64,000 nucleotides of DNA from Meinhardsimonia xiamenensis. Lineage in GTDB: Bacteria > Pseudomonadota > Alphaproteobacteria > Rhodobacterales > Rhodobacteraceae. The DNA lies in contig NZ_FNFV01000004.1 in NCBI RefSeq assembly GCF_900102905.1, forward strand, positions 1 through 64,000, written 5' to 3'. The notes beneath the pieces are model-generated. The model was given only the letters and a program-made list of their open reading frames with translations, ran no database searches and had not been told where the DNA came from. The translations under genes and the position numbers were made by a program. Shown in pieces: positions 9,714 to 17,857 of this stretch. Every line of letters starts with the position of its first letter. Positions within the stretch are counted from its first letter, which is position 1.

Positions 9714-10418
9714 TCACGCGCCGTTTCCGAGATACGCGGCGAGCGCCGGCGGCGGATTGCCCAGAAGCGCTTCGGTGGGCGCGGGGGGTGCCGCGCGGCC
9801 CTCGGCCACGACAACGGTGAGCGGGGCAAAGCGGCGGGCATCCTCGGGGTCGTGGCTCACCAGAAGCGCGGTCATCCCCTCGGCCTCGACGATCTCGGCG
9901 ACGAGGTCGAGCATGTCGGCCTTCAGTGCTGGCCCGAGGGCGGCGAAGGGCTCGTCGAGCAGCATCAGCGAGCGGCGGCGCAGCAGCATCCGCGCCAACG
10001 CCACGCGCCCCTGCTGGCCGCCCGACAGCGCCGCCGGCCGCCTGTCGCCGAGCCCGGCGAGCCCCACCCGGGCGAGAGCCGTATCCACCCTTGCCCATTC
10101 CTCGTCCGAGAGCCTCAGCGAAGGGCGGATGCCCAGCGCGGCATTCTGGCGGGCGGTCAGGTGCGGAAACAGGTTGTTGTCCTGAAACAGGATCGAAAGC
10201 GGCCGTTTGCCGGGTGGCAGCGCGGTGATGTCGCGCCCCTCCCACAGGATCCGGCCCGACTCGGGTTTCAGAAACCCGGCAATTGCGGCAAGGAGTGTCG
10301 ACTTGCCGGCACCGGATGGCCCGATGACCGCCACGCGGGCGCGGGCCGGCACCTCGAAGTCGGCGTCGAGCGTGAAGTCGCCGAGCCGGAGGTGCAGTTG
10401 TTCAAGCCTGAGCGCCAA
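9714..10418 (-). CDS. thiQ: Thiamine ABC transporter ATP-binding protein
   Basis: This 234-residue ATPase powers uptake of thiamine and thiamine phosphates. It contains Walker A GPSGAGKSTLLAAIAGF (residues about 34-50), the Q-loop SILFQDNNLFPHLTA, signature LSGGQQGRVALARML and Walker B SLMLLDEPFAAL. The assignment as ThiQ rests on the operon with thiB and thiP below a TPP riboswitch. The start is TTG and it overlaps the 3' end of thiP by 17 bases. Confidence 0.93.
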   Translation of the reverse strand: MALRLEQLHLRLGDFTLDADFEVPARARVAVIGPSGAGKSTLLAAIAGFLKPESGRILWEGRDITALPPGKRPLSILFQDNNLFPHLTARQNAALGIRPSLRLSDEEWARVDTALARVGLAGLGDRRPAALSGGQQGRVALARMLLRRRSLMLLDEPFAALGPALKADMLDLVAEIVEAEGMTALLVSHDPEDARRFAPLTVVVAEGRAAPPAPTEALLGNPPPALAAYLGNGA

Positions 10419-11949
10419 GTCGCCCTCCCCGGTCGAAGGCCACGAAGAGGCCGAGGCTCAGGGCCAGGAGCACGAGCGCCGCGCCGGCCGCCTCTTCCAT
10501 GCGGTAGCTGGCCATGAGCTGGTAGAGATAGAGCGGCAGCGTCGCCTCTGCGGGATCGACGAAAAGCGCCACCACCCCGAGGTCGCCCGCCGAGAGCGCG
10601 GCGGCAAGACCGGTGGCAAAGCCCAAGGGGCGCGCGAGGCGCGGGAGGAGGAAGATGCGCAGCCGCGTCAGCCCCTTCATTCCGAGCGAGTCGGCCAGCC
10701 GGCCATAGGCTGCCTCGGCCTCGGTCAGCGCCGGAAGGATCGCGCGCATCACGAAGGGCAGGCTCATCACCGCATTCACCAGCGCGGTGACGGGAAGTGC
10801 AAGTGAAACGGGGTCTGCGAAGGGGAAGATGACGATGAAGAGCCCCACGCCGATGACCAGCGGCGAGGTGGCCACCGGCAGGTAGGCCACCGTCTCGGCC
10901 AGCGCTGAGCCTGCGCGGCCGGCGTTATGGATGAAGACCGCGAGCGGCAGCGCGAGGGCAAGCGTCAGCGCCGCCGCCGCGAGCGCCACGGCAAGCGAAC
11001 GCCCCGCTGCCCAGAGCACCGCCCCCGGCAGGCGCGTGATCCCGGCGAGCCCGTCGGCCACCACCGCGCCAAGGGGCGTGAGCAGGAAGGCCGCGGCGAG
11101 GCAGGTGGCGATGGCGTCGATGAGTTTGAGCTGCGTTGCGCCTGCGTCCCAGCGCTGCACGGCGCGGTCAAGGCCGCCGCCCATTTCCGCAGGCAGGCTT
11201 GCTCCGCGCGCAAGCGCCGCGGCGGTGGCGCAGATTGCCACCTGCACGAGACCCAAGAGAGCCGCGTGGCCGAGGTCGAACTCGAAGCGGAAGGCCTGGT
11301 AGATGGCAAGCTCCACCGTCGTTGCGCGCGGCCCGCCCCCCAGCGCAAGCGCCACGGCAAAGCTCGTGGTGCAGATGAGGAAGATCACCAGAGCAGCACC
11401 GGGCAGCACCGCGCGCAGCATCGGCAATTCCAGAAGCCGGAAGGTCTCGCGCGGGCCGAAGCCCAGAGAGGCCGCGAGGCGGAAGCGTTCGCCGGGAATC
11501 GAAAGCCAGCCGTGCAGGATGAGCCGCGTGGCCAGCGGCAGGTTGAAGAACACATGCGCCAGCACCACGCCATGCAGGCCGTAGATGTGGATGGGAGGCA
11601 GGCCGAAGACGCCGAGGATATGGGAGATGAGCCCATTGCGGCCAAACACCGCCAGAAGCCCCAGCACCGCGACGATCACCGGCAGGATGAAGGGGGCGCC
11701 CATCAGCGTGACGAGCGCGCGCCGGCCGGGAAACTGCCGCCGGGCCAGGGCGCGGGCCACCGGCAGGGCAAGCCCCACGCTGAAGAGCGCCGAAAGCGTG
11801 GCCTGCAGGAGGGTGAAGCGCACCGCTGCCCAATCGGCCGACTGCAACGCGGTCCACCCCTCGGCCCGGAGCGCCACTGCCGCGAGCGTGCCGAGCGCCA
11901 GCGCAACGACAAGCGCGGCCGCGAGCGCCCCGGGCCAGTGGCGGATCAC
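10402..11949 (-). CDS. thiP: Thiamine/thiamine pyrophosphate ABC transporter permease
   Basis: This 515-residue membrane protein has about 12 predicted helices arranged as two tandem binding-protein-dependent permease halves, as is usual for ThiP. EAA-loop-like segments lie near residues 165-185 (RLAASLGFGPRETFRLLELP) and 405-425 (AYGRLADSLGMKGLTRLRIF); these are where ThiQ docks. The start is GTG, overlapping the thiB stop as GTGA, which indicates translational coupling. The neighbours are thiB upstream and thiQ downstream. Confidence 0.94.
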   Translation of the reverse strand: MIRHWPGALAAALVVALALGTLAAVALRAEGWTALQSADWAAVRFTLLQATLSALFSVGLALPVARALARRQFPGRRALVTLMGAPFILPVIVAVLGLLAVFGRNGLISHILGVFGLPPIHIYGLHGVVLAHVFFNLPLATRLILHGWLSIPGERFRLAASLGFGPRETFRLLELPMLRAVLPGAALVIFLICTTSFAVALALGGGPRATTVELAIYQAFRFEFDLGHAALLGLVQVAICATAAALARGASLPAEMGGGLDRAVQRWDAGATQLKLIDAIATCLAAAFLLTPLGAVVADGLAGITRLPGAVLWAAGRSLAVALAAAALTLALALPLAVFIHNAGRAGSALAETVAYLPVATSPLVIGVGLFIVIFPFADPVSLALPVTALVNAVMSLPFVMRAILPALTEAEAAYGRLADSLGMKGLTRLRIFLLPRLARPLGFATGLAAALSAGDLGVVALFVDPAEATLPLYLYQLMASYRMEEAAGAALVLLALSLGLFVAFDRGGRLGAQA

Positions 11950-12938
11950 TGGCTGAGCGCCTCGCGCCAGACCTCGAGCGCCGCGTCACGCACCTTGGCG
12001 GCCTCCGCCGGCGGGTAGAGAAGCGACCGCTCGGGTGTGATCAGCGTCTCGAAGCCCTTGGGCAGGCCCATCTCGGGCATCAGGGCGGGATACATCCAGT
12101 TGGTGGTGGGCAGCACGCTCTGCGCCATGTCCGAAAGCATGAAGCGCAGGAAGGACTGGGCAAGTTCCGGCTGATCGGATGAGGCGATGCGGCCCATCAC
12201 CTCGATCTGCATGTAATGGCCTTCCTCGAAGGGGGCGGCGGCCTTTGTATCGTCGCCCTCGGCGATGAGGTGATAGGCCGGCGAGGTGGTGTAGCTCAGC
12301 ACCATGTCGGCCTCGCCGTCGAGGAACATGCCATAGGCCTCGGACCAGCCCTTGGTGACGGTGACGATGTTGTCCGCAAGCCCCTCCCAGATGGCGCGCG
12401 CCTCGTCGCCATAGGCAGCCTGCACCCACAGAAGAAGCCCAAGGCCGGGGGTGGAGGAGCGCGGATCCTGGATCACGATCTTCAGATCGCTCGCGGCAAG
12501 CTCGCGGAAGTTCTTCGGCACATTCGTGACCTTGCTGCGGTCATAGACGAAGGCGAACCAGCCCCAGTCATAGAGCAGGAAGATTTCGTCATCCCATTCC
12601 ACGGGCAGGGCGAGCTCGACATCCTCGATGCCGTGCTTTGCAAAGAGCCCGGTCTCGGCCGCGGCGGCGGTGAGGTTGGTGTCGAGCCCCAGCACCACAT
12701 CGGCACGGGTGCGCGTGCCCTCGAGCTTCAGCCGCCCCAGCATTGCCGCGCCGTCGCCGGTGCCGACGAGGTTGAGGTCGCAGTTGCAGACCGCCTCGAA
12801 ATCCTTCTCGATCTGTGGCCCCGGCCCCCAGTCGGAGACGAAGCTGTCGTAGGTGTAGACAGTCAGAACGGGTTTCTCTTCCGCCGCCACGGGCAGGGCG
12901 AGGCCAAGGGCCGTGGCAAGAGTGATGGCATATCGCAT
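11946..12938 (-). CDS. thiB: Thiamine ABC transporter substrate-binding protein
   Basis: This 330-residue periplasmic binding protein captures thiamine or its phosphates. The signal peptide [19 protein letters not shown] is followed by the family start [18 protein letters not shown]. Conserved family segments include [18 protein letters not shown] and PLPTTNWM-like [16 protein letters not shown] near the end. The ATG at 12938 has GGAGACC as ribosome site; the frame is open further upstream, but that stretch is the riboswitch leader. It is the first gene of thiBPQ. Confidence 0.95.
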   Translation of the reverse strand: MRYAITLATALGLALPVAAEEKPVLTVYTYDSFVSDWGPGPQIEKDFEAVCNCDLNLVGTGDGAAMLGRLKLEGTRTRADVVLGLDTNLTAAAAETGLFAKHGIEDVELALPVEWDDEIFLLYDWGWFAFVYDRSKVTNVPKNFRELAASDLKIVIQDPRSSTPGLGLLLWVQAAYGDEARAIWEGLADNIVTVTKGWSEAYGMFLDGEADMVLSYTTSPAYHLIAEGDDTKAAAPFEEGHYMQIEVMGRIASSDQPELAQSFLRFMLSDMAQSVLPTTNWMYPALMPEMGLPKGFETLITPERSLLYPPAEAAKVRDAALEVWREALSQ

Positions 12939-12989
12939 GGGGGTCTCCTCCATTGCGACGGTCGGGCCGGGTCTGGAGGCATCCAGGAA

Positions 12990-13078
12990 CCTTCCCTCCG
13001 CCGGTGCTAGCCGGTTCAGGTTCAACGGGTTCGGGGGCGCGGCCCCCATCTCAGCCCCGCAGCGGGGCACCCCGAGGT
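12990..13078 (-). promoter_or_regulatory. TPP riboswitch (THI element) controlling thiBPQ
   Basis: Read on the minus strand, the leader contains the conserved TPP aptamer parts in order: TCGGGGTGCC, GGGGCTGAGAT, CCCGTTGAACCTGAACCGG and GCACCGGCGGAGGGAAGG. The P2/P3 and P4/P5 cores are easily recognised. The aptamer ends about 50 bases before the thiB start codon, so control of translation start or early termination is expected. Binding of thiamine pyrophosphate would turn the importer off. Confidence 0.95.
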
Positions 13079-13161
13079 GTCAACAAGACATACTCCCCGT
13101 CCGGGGCGCGGGCAAGCGCGCACCCTTTCCTCGGCGCGGCGAAGCGGCTATTGCGCGTGCC

Positions 13162-14265
13162 ATGAGCTACAACACCTTCGGCCACCTTTTCCGCGTCACC
13201 ACCTGGGGCGAAAGCCACGGGCCGGCCCTGGGCTGCGTCGTTGACGGCTGCCCGCCGAACATCCCGCTCGAGGAGGCGGCGATCCAGCGCTGGCTTGACC
13301 GGCGCCGGCCCGGCCAGAGCCGCTACACCACCCAGCGGCGCGAGCCTGACGCCGTGCGCATCCTCTCGGGCGTCTTCGAGGGGCGCACCACCGGCACGCC
13401 GATCAGCCTGATGATCGAGAACACCGACCAGCGCTCGAAGGACTACGGCGAGATCGCCGAGAAGTTCCGCCCCGGCCACGCCGACATCACCTACTGGCAG
13501 AAATACGGCATCCGCGACCCGCGCGGCGGCGGGCGTTCCTCGGCGCGGGAGACGGCGGCACGCGTGGCCGCGGGGGGCGTGGCGCGGGCGGTGCTGGCCG
13601 AGCTTCTGCCGCAGGTGCAGATCACCGGCTACATGGTGCAGATGGGCGCGCATGCGATCGACCGCGCCCGCTTCGACTGGCAGGAGATCGAGCGCAACCC
13701 GTTCTGGTGCCCCGATGCCGAGACCGCCGCCGCCTGGGCCGAGGAGCTCAACGCGCTGCGCAAGGCGGGCGATTCCGTCGGTGCCGTGGTGGAGGTGGTG
13801 GCGCGCGGCGTGCCGGCGGGGCTGGGTGCGCCCGTCTATGCCAAGCTCGACACCGAGATTGCCGCCGCGCTCATGTCGATCAACGCGGTAAAGGGGGTGG
13901 AGATCGGCGAGGGCATGGCCGCGGCGGCGCTCAGGGGCTCGGAGAACGCCGACGAGATCTTCATGGGCGAGACCGGCCCCGAGTTCTCCTCCAACCACGC
14001 GGGCGGCATCCTTGGCGGCATCTCCACCGGGCAGGACATCGTGGCGCGCTTTGCGGTGAAGCCCACCTCATCCATCCTCACCCCGCGCCGGACGATCACG
14101 AAATCGGGCGAGGAGACGGAGATCGTCACCAAGGGCCGGCATGACCCCTGCGTCGGCATCCGCGCGGTGCCGGTGGGCGAGGCGATGATGGCCTGCGTCA
14201 TTCTCGACCAGTTCCTGATGCATCGCGCGCAGCTGGGCGAGGGCGGCGGCGGGCGCATCGGCTGA
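13162..14265 (+). CDS. aroC: Chorismate synthase
   Basis: This 367-residue enzyme makes chorismate from 5-enolpyruvylshikimate 3-phosphate, the last shared step of aromatic amino acid synthesis. Family signatures are intact: [17 protein letters not shown] near the N-terminus, [20 protein letters not shown] in the middle (flavin and substrate binding), and the C-terminal [18 protein letters not shown]. The ATG at 13162 gives the standard N-terminus [15 protein letters not shown]; earlier codons in the same frame run into the riboswitch leader of the opposite strand. Confidence 0.98.
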   Translation: MSYNTFGHLFRVTTWGESHGPALGCVVDGCPPNIPLEEAAIQRWLDRRRPGQSRYTTQRREPDAVRILSGVFEGRTTGTPISLMIENTDQRSKDYGEIAEKFRPGHADITYWQKYGIRDPRGGGRSSARETAARVAAGGVARAVLAELLPQVQITGYMVQMGAHAIDRARFDWQEIERNPFWCPDAETAAAWAEELNALRKAGDSVGAVVEVVARGVPAGLGAPVYAKLDTEIAAALMSINAVKGVEIGEGMAAAALRGSENADEIFMGETGPEFSSNHAGGILGGISTGQDIVARFAVKPTSSILTPRRTITKSGEETEIVTKGRHDPCVGIRAVPVGEAMMACVILDQFLMHRAQLGEGGGGRIG

Positions 14266-14276
14266 GGCGCGCGGCC

Positions 14277-15221
14277 TTGGGCGCGATCCTTTCCATCACC
14301 TTTCCGATCTTTGCCGTCATCGCGCTTGGCTACGGCGTGGTGCGCGCGGGCCTCTTCCGCCCGGCCGAGATGGAGGTGCTGGGCCGCTTCGTGCTCAACC
14401 TTGCGCTGCCGGCGCTTCTGTTCTCGGCGGTGGCCTCGCGGCCGCTCGGGGCGGTGATCGATCCCGCCTACATGGGGCTTTACGCCATTGCGGGGGTGGT
14501 GACGCTGGTGCTCGTCACCGCGGCGCTGCGGCTTCTGGGCGTCGGCCCCCGGCGGCGGGCGGTGGCCGCACTTGGCGTGGCCTGCCCGAACTCGGGTTTC
14601 GTCGGCTACCCGATGTTCCTTCTTGTCTTTCCCGATCTCGCCGGCCGCATTCTCGCGCTCAACTTTCTTGTCGAGATGGTGGTGATGATCCCGCTGTCGC
14701 TGATGCTCCTGGAGGCGGCGCGGCAGGAGGGCCCCGCCTCGCCGCTCGCCGCTCTCTGGCGCTCCTTCGCGGGCCTGTTCCGCAGGCCGATGATGCTGGC
14801 ACTCCTCGCCGGCGTTGCCGCCTCGGCGGCGGATCTCGCCATGCCGGCCCCGGCGGAGCGGGCGCTTGCGCTGCTCGCGCAGGCGGCGGGGGCGGTCTCG
14901 CTCATCGTCATCGGCGGCTCGCTCGTGGGCCTGCCGCGGAAGGGGAACGTGGTGCTTGCCGCCCAGATCGCCTTCGGCAAGCTCGTTGTCTTTCCGGCCA
15001 TCGCCATTGCGACGCTTGCCACCGCCGCCGCCCTTGTCCTGCCCCTGCCCGAGGAGCGGATGGTCGCGGCGCTCATCCTGACCGCCGCCTTGCCGATGTT
15101 CTCGATCTTCCCGGTGCTTGCGCAGGAATACGGGCAGGGCGGGGCGGCGTCGCTGGCGATGCTGGCGACGACCGCGCTTTCCTTCTTCACCCTCTCGGGG
15201 CTTCTGTGGTGGCTGCTCTGA
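14277..15221 (+). CDS. AEC family transporter (auxin efflux carrier type)
   Basis: This 314-residue membrane protein has about ten hydrophobic helices in the two-bundle pattern of the AEC/BASS-like families (ITFPIFAVIALGYGVVRAG at the start, ACPNSGFVGYPMFLLVFPD in the middle). Family members export or import small organic anions; the substrate here is unknown. The start is TTG at 14277, 11 bases after aroC, with no better ATG nearby, so it may be co-transcribed with aroC. A second AEC protein is encoded at 22482. Confidence 0.88.
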   Translation: MGAILSITFPIFAVIALGYGVVRAGLFRPAEMEVLGRFVLNLALPALLFSAVASRPLGAVIDPAYMGLYAIAGVVTLVLVTAALRLLGVGPRRRAVAALGVACPNSGFVGYPMFLLVFPDLAGRILALNFLVEMVVMIPLSLMLLEAARQEGPASPLAALWRSFAGLFRRPMMLALLAGVAASAADLAMPAPAERALALLAQAAGAVSLIVIGGSLVGLPRKGNVVLAAQIAFGKLVVFPAIAIATLATAAALVLPLPEERMVAALILTAALPMFSIFPVLAQEYGQGGAASLAMLATTALSFFTLSGLLWWLL

Positions 15222-15224
15222 GCC

Positions 15225-15632
15225 TCAGCTCGCGCCTGCCGCTGCCAGTGCGGTATCCATCAGCGCCTTGATCTCGGCGCGCGAGGTGCCGGCGACGATG
15301 CGGCCGAGCTCCCTGTCGCCCTTGAGCACGACGAGGGTGGAGCGGCGCGGGATCTTCAGCGCCCGGGTGATCTCGGCGCCGCGGTAGGTGTCCCAGTCCA
15401 CGTTGATGAAGGTGATCGCCTGCTCATAGGCGGGGTTCTCGGCCTTGAGTGCCTCGATCACCCGCTCCTGCGCGGCGCAGGTGGTGCACCAGCTCGCCTT
15501 GAAGTCGAGAAACACGACCTTTCCCTCCGCCAGCGCCTTTTTCACGAGGCCGGGCGTGTAGTTCTCCGCGGCCAGCGCGGGTGTGGCGAGGGCGAGCGCG
15601 GCGGTTCCGGCCAGGAACAGACGACGATGCAT
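15225..15632 (-). CDS. Periplasmic thioredoxin-like protein (DsbD C-terminal domain type)
   Basis: This 135-residue exported protein has the signal peptide MHRRLFLAGTAALALATPALA and a thioredoxin fold with active site ASWCTTC (cysteines about 50 and 53). The preceding VKKALAEGKVVFLDFKA matches the gamma domain of DsbD. Its upstream partner 17 bases away encodes a CcdA-like membrane protein, so the two probably act together to carry reducing power into the periplasm. The frame extends far upstream, but the ATG at 15632 begins the signal peptide and has GGAG nearby. Confidence 0.9.
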   Translation of the reverse strand: MHRRLFLAGTAALALATPALAAENYTPGLVKKALAEGKVVFLDFKASWCTTCAAQERVIEALKAENPAYEQAITFINVDWDTYRGAEITRALKIPRRSTLVVLKGDRELGRIVAGTSRAEIKALMDTALAAAGAS

Positions 15633-15649
15633 GCGGATTCTCCTTCGTG

Positions 15650-16363
15650 TCAAAGCGAAACGGACAGGTCGACGAGCCAGGCGGGTAGGATCTGCAGCGC
15701 CTGGTATTCGAGCCAGTGATGAAGCCGGAAGAGGAGCCCGGCGCCCACGGCGATGAAGACCACGCCCATGACCGGCCGGGCGCGGGTGGCAAGCGCGCGC
15801 ATCCACGACTGGCGGCGGCGGATGGCGGCGCGCGCGCCATAGGCAAGCGCCATGATCACCGTCGAGACGCCCAGGGCGAAGGCGGCCATGATCGCGGCGG
15901 CGTGGCCAAGCGCCTGGCCTTGGCTGGCAAGCGAGATCGCCCCGCCGAGCGTGGGGCCGACGCAGGGCGTCCATACCGCGCCGAGCAGCAGCCCGGCGGC
16001 GAACTGGCCGCGCAGGCTTGCGCGGTCAAGCTCCTCCATCCGCGCGTCAGCGAGCGCCGAGAGCCCGGCCGTGGCAGAGGCGAAGCGTGCAGAGAGGCGG
16101 GGGAGCAGCAGAACAAGGCCGAAGCCGATCATCAGCACCGCGCCGATGTCGGCGATGGTCTCCGGCGTCAGCCCCAAGGCGTAGCCGAAGGCCGAGACGC
16201 CAAGGCCGAGCACGACGAAGGAAAGGCTCATGCCGGCGGCAAGCAGGATCGGTCCCGACCGGCCTGCCTGCAGCGCCGTTGCCAGCACGATCGGCAGGAT
16301 CGGCAGAACGCAAGGGTTGATGAGGGTCAAGAGCCCTGCGCCGTATCCGAAGAGATATTCCAT
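15650..16363 (-). CDS. CcdA-type cytochrome c biogenesis / DsbD membrane domain protein
   Basis: This 237-residue inner-membrane protein has six predicted helices. The two redox-active cysteines typical of the family are visible in NPCVLPILPIVLATAL (helix 1) and VWTPCVGPTLGGAI (helix 4). It would carry electrons from cytosolic thioredoxin across the membrane to the exported thioredoxin-like protein encoded next. The ATG at 16363 gives the usual N-terminus MEYLFGYGAGLLTLINPC. Whether it serves cytochrome c maturation or general disulfide reduction cannot be decided here. Confidence 0.92.
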   Translation of the reverse strand: MEYLFGYGAGLLTLINPCVLPILPIVLATALQAGRSGPILLAAGMSLSFVVLGLGVSAFGYALGLTPETIADIGAVLMIGFGLVLLLPRLSARFASATAGLSALADARMEELDRASLRGQFAAGLLLGAVWTPCVGPTLGGAISLASQGQALGHAAAIMAAFALGVSTVIMALAYGARAAIRRRQSWMRALATRARPVMGVVFIAVGAGLLFRLHHWLEYQALQILPAWLVDLSVSL

Positions 16364-16432
16364 GGCCCCAGTGATGCCGCCCGGAGGCGCGCGTGTCACC
16401 CGCCGGGCCACCCACGGCCGATCACGAGCGCG

Positions 16433-17305
16433 TCAGGCGGCGCGCTGGCGCGAGAGCTGCACGGCGAGTATGCCGGCCGTCACCACGGCAACGCCGATCA
16501 CGTCCCACAGCCCCATCGCCTCGCCCAGGAACGCCCAGGCCACGGCGACGCCGAAGAAGGGGGTGAGGAAGTGGAAGGTTGCCGCCCGCACCGCGCCGAT
16601 GCGGTTGACAAGGCGGAACCACACCCATGTGGCGGCGAGGCCCGGCACCAGCGTGGTGTAGGTGAAAGCGGCGGCAAGCCGCCAGGTCCAGTTCACCGAC
16701 CACTCTTCGAGGGGAATGGCGAAGACAGCGAGGGACGCCGAGCCGATCAGCATCTGCAGCCCCACGATCATCAGGAAGTTCCCGCCCGAGGTCGCGCCGC
16801 GCACGGCAAGGGTCGCCACCGTCAGCGCCACGGCCGCGATCACGCAGAGCGTGACCCCGAAGGCGTCGGCGCCGCCGCCCGTCAGCCGCGTGCCCATGAT
16901 CAGGGCCACCCCCGCGAAGCCGGCCGCAAGCCCCGCGATACCGAGCGGCGGCAGCCGCTCGCCGAGCGCCGCCCAGCTCGCGAAGGCCACCATGAGCGGC
17001 ATCGAGGAGGCGATAATGGCCGCAAGAGAGGCCTCCACCCACTGCATGGCCACGAAGTTGAGCCCGAGATAGAGCCCGTTCTGGCACAGGCCGAAGACGA
17101 TGGTGGCGATCCACTGCGGCCGCGTCAGCCGCCAGTTCTGCCCCGAGGCCAGCGCGAGGCCCACGGCGATGAACCCCGAGATCAGAAAGCGCAGGGACAG
17201 CGCCGTGAGCGGCGGGGCGTCGGCGACGATCATGCGCGCGGAGGTGAAGGCCGAGGCCCACATGATGGCAAAGGCCACCCCCATGGCGATTGCGCGCATG
17301 TCCAT
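16433..17305 (-). CDS. EamA/DMT family transporter
   Basis: This 290-residue protein has ten hydrophobic helices in two EamA repeats (residues about 5-135 and 148-285). The repeat signatures are ALSLRFLISGFIAVGLAL and LVPGLAATWVWFRLVNRIGA, followed by LTPFFGVAVAWAFLGEAM. Such proteins move metabolites, often amino acids or related compounds, out of the cell; the substrate is unknown. The ATG at 17305 is preceded by GGAGGCAGG. The gene appears to be a single transcription unit. Confidence 0.9.
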   Translation of the reverse strand: MDMRAIAMGVAFAIMWASAFTSARMIVADAPPLTALSLRFLISGFIAVGLALASGQNWRLTRPQWIATIVFGLCQNGLYLGLNFVAMQWVEASLAAIIASSMPLMVAFASWAALGERLPPLGIAGLAAGFAGVALIMGTRLTGGGADAFGVTLCVIAAVALTVATLAVRGATSGGNFLMIVGLQMLIGSASLAVFAIPLEEWSVNWTWRLAAAFTYTTLVPGLAATWVWFRLVNRIGAVRAATFHFLTPFFGVAVAWAFLGEAMGLWDVIGVAVVTAGILAVQLSRQRAA

Positions 17306-17381
17306 GAGCCCTGCCTCCTTGCCGCTTCTTCCGCTTTCTGTGCGGCAAGGGCGCGGCGGGTGCAAGCAGCCAGACCAAATG

Positions 17382-17410
17382 AAAAGGGGCCGCCTCGCGA
17401 GCAGCCCCCC
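17382..17410 (-). terminator. Rho-independent terminator of the HU gene
   Basis: On the minus strand GGGGCTGC, the loop TCGCGAG and GCGGCCCC are followed by TTTT, giving an 8-base stem with one G-U pair. It begins about 23 bases after the HU stop codon. Confidence 0.8.
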
Positions 17411-17432
17411 TCTTCTCGCGCTTCGGACAGGC

Positions 17433-17720
17433 TCAGCCGTTGACGCTGTCCTTCAGTGCCTTGGCGATGGTCATCTTCACCACCTTGTCGGCGGGCTTCT
17501 TGATCTGCTCGCCGGTGGCGGGGTTGCGCACCATGCGCTCGGGCCGCTCGCGGCAGTAGATCTTGCCCACGCCGGGCAGCGTCACCGCCCCGCCGGCGGC
17601 AACTTCGCGGGTGATGACGGTGGTCAGCGCCTCGAGCGCCGCCGCCGCGGTCTTCTTGTCGGCGCCCATTTCCTCGGCGATCGCGGCGACGAGCTGGGTC
17701 TTGGTCAGAGGCTTTGCCAT
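17433..17720 (-). CDS. hup: HU family DNA-binding protein
   Basis: This 95-residue nucleoid protein belongs to the HU/IHF family. It has the N-terminal dimer helices (KTQLVAAIAEEMGADKKTAA), the beta-arm region (GVGKIYCRERPERMVRNPATG, where the proline inserts into DNA) and the closing helix (VKMTIAKALKDSV). The arm differs slightly from classical HU (IYCRERPER for FxVxxRxAR), so the exact paralogue is uncertain. The ATG at 17720 has GAGGAGAAA upstream. It has its own promoter and terminator. Confidence 0.93.
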   Translation of the reverse strand: MAKPLTKTQLVAAIAEEMGADKKTAAAALEALTTVITREVAAGGAVTLPGVGKIYCRERPERMVRNPATGEQIKKPADKVVKMTIAKALKDSVNG

Positions 17721-17766
17721 GTGATTTTTCTCCTCACGGTCCCTGTCCCTTCCGGACTGCTGCATG

Positions 17767-17796
17767 CTTCTAGCGGATCATTGATGCGCCTGACAA
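17767..17796 (-). promoter_or_regulatory. Probable sigma-70 promoter of the HU gene
   Basis: On the minus strand TTGTCA (17791-17796) and TAGAAG (17767-17772) are separated by 18 bases, about 47 bases before the HU start codon. The -35 is close to consensus and the -10 only fair. Confidence 0.4.
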
Positions 17797-17857
17797 TGAA
17801 TTGCGCACCGCTGCGGCGCGATTTTGCTGTGGAAAGCGATGATTTCCGGCCGCCACA

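Noticed and set aside
15716-17443. A 575-codon plus-strand open frame across the CcdA and DMT transporter genes
   Set aside because: It crosses two well-identified minus-strand genes and their gap, and its product is low-complexity.
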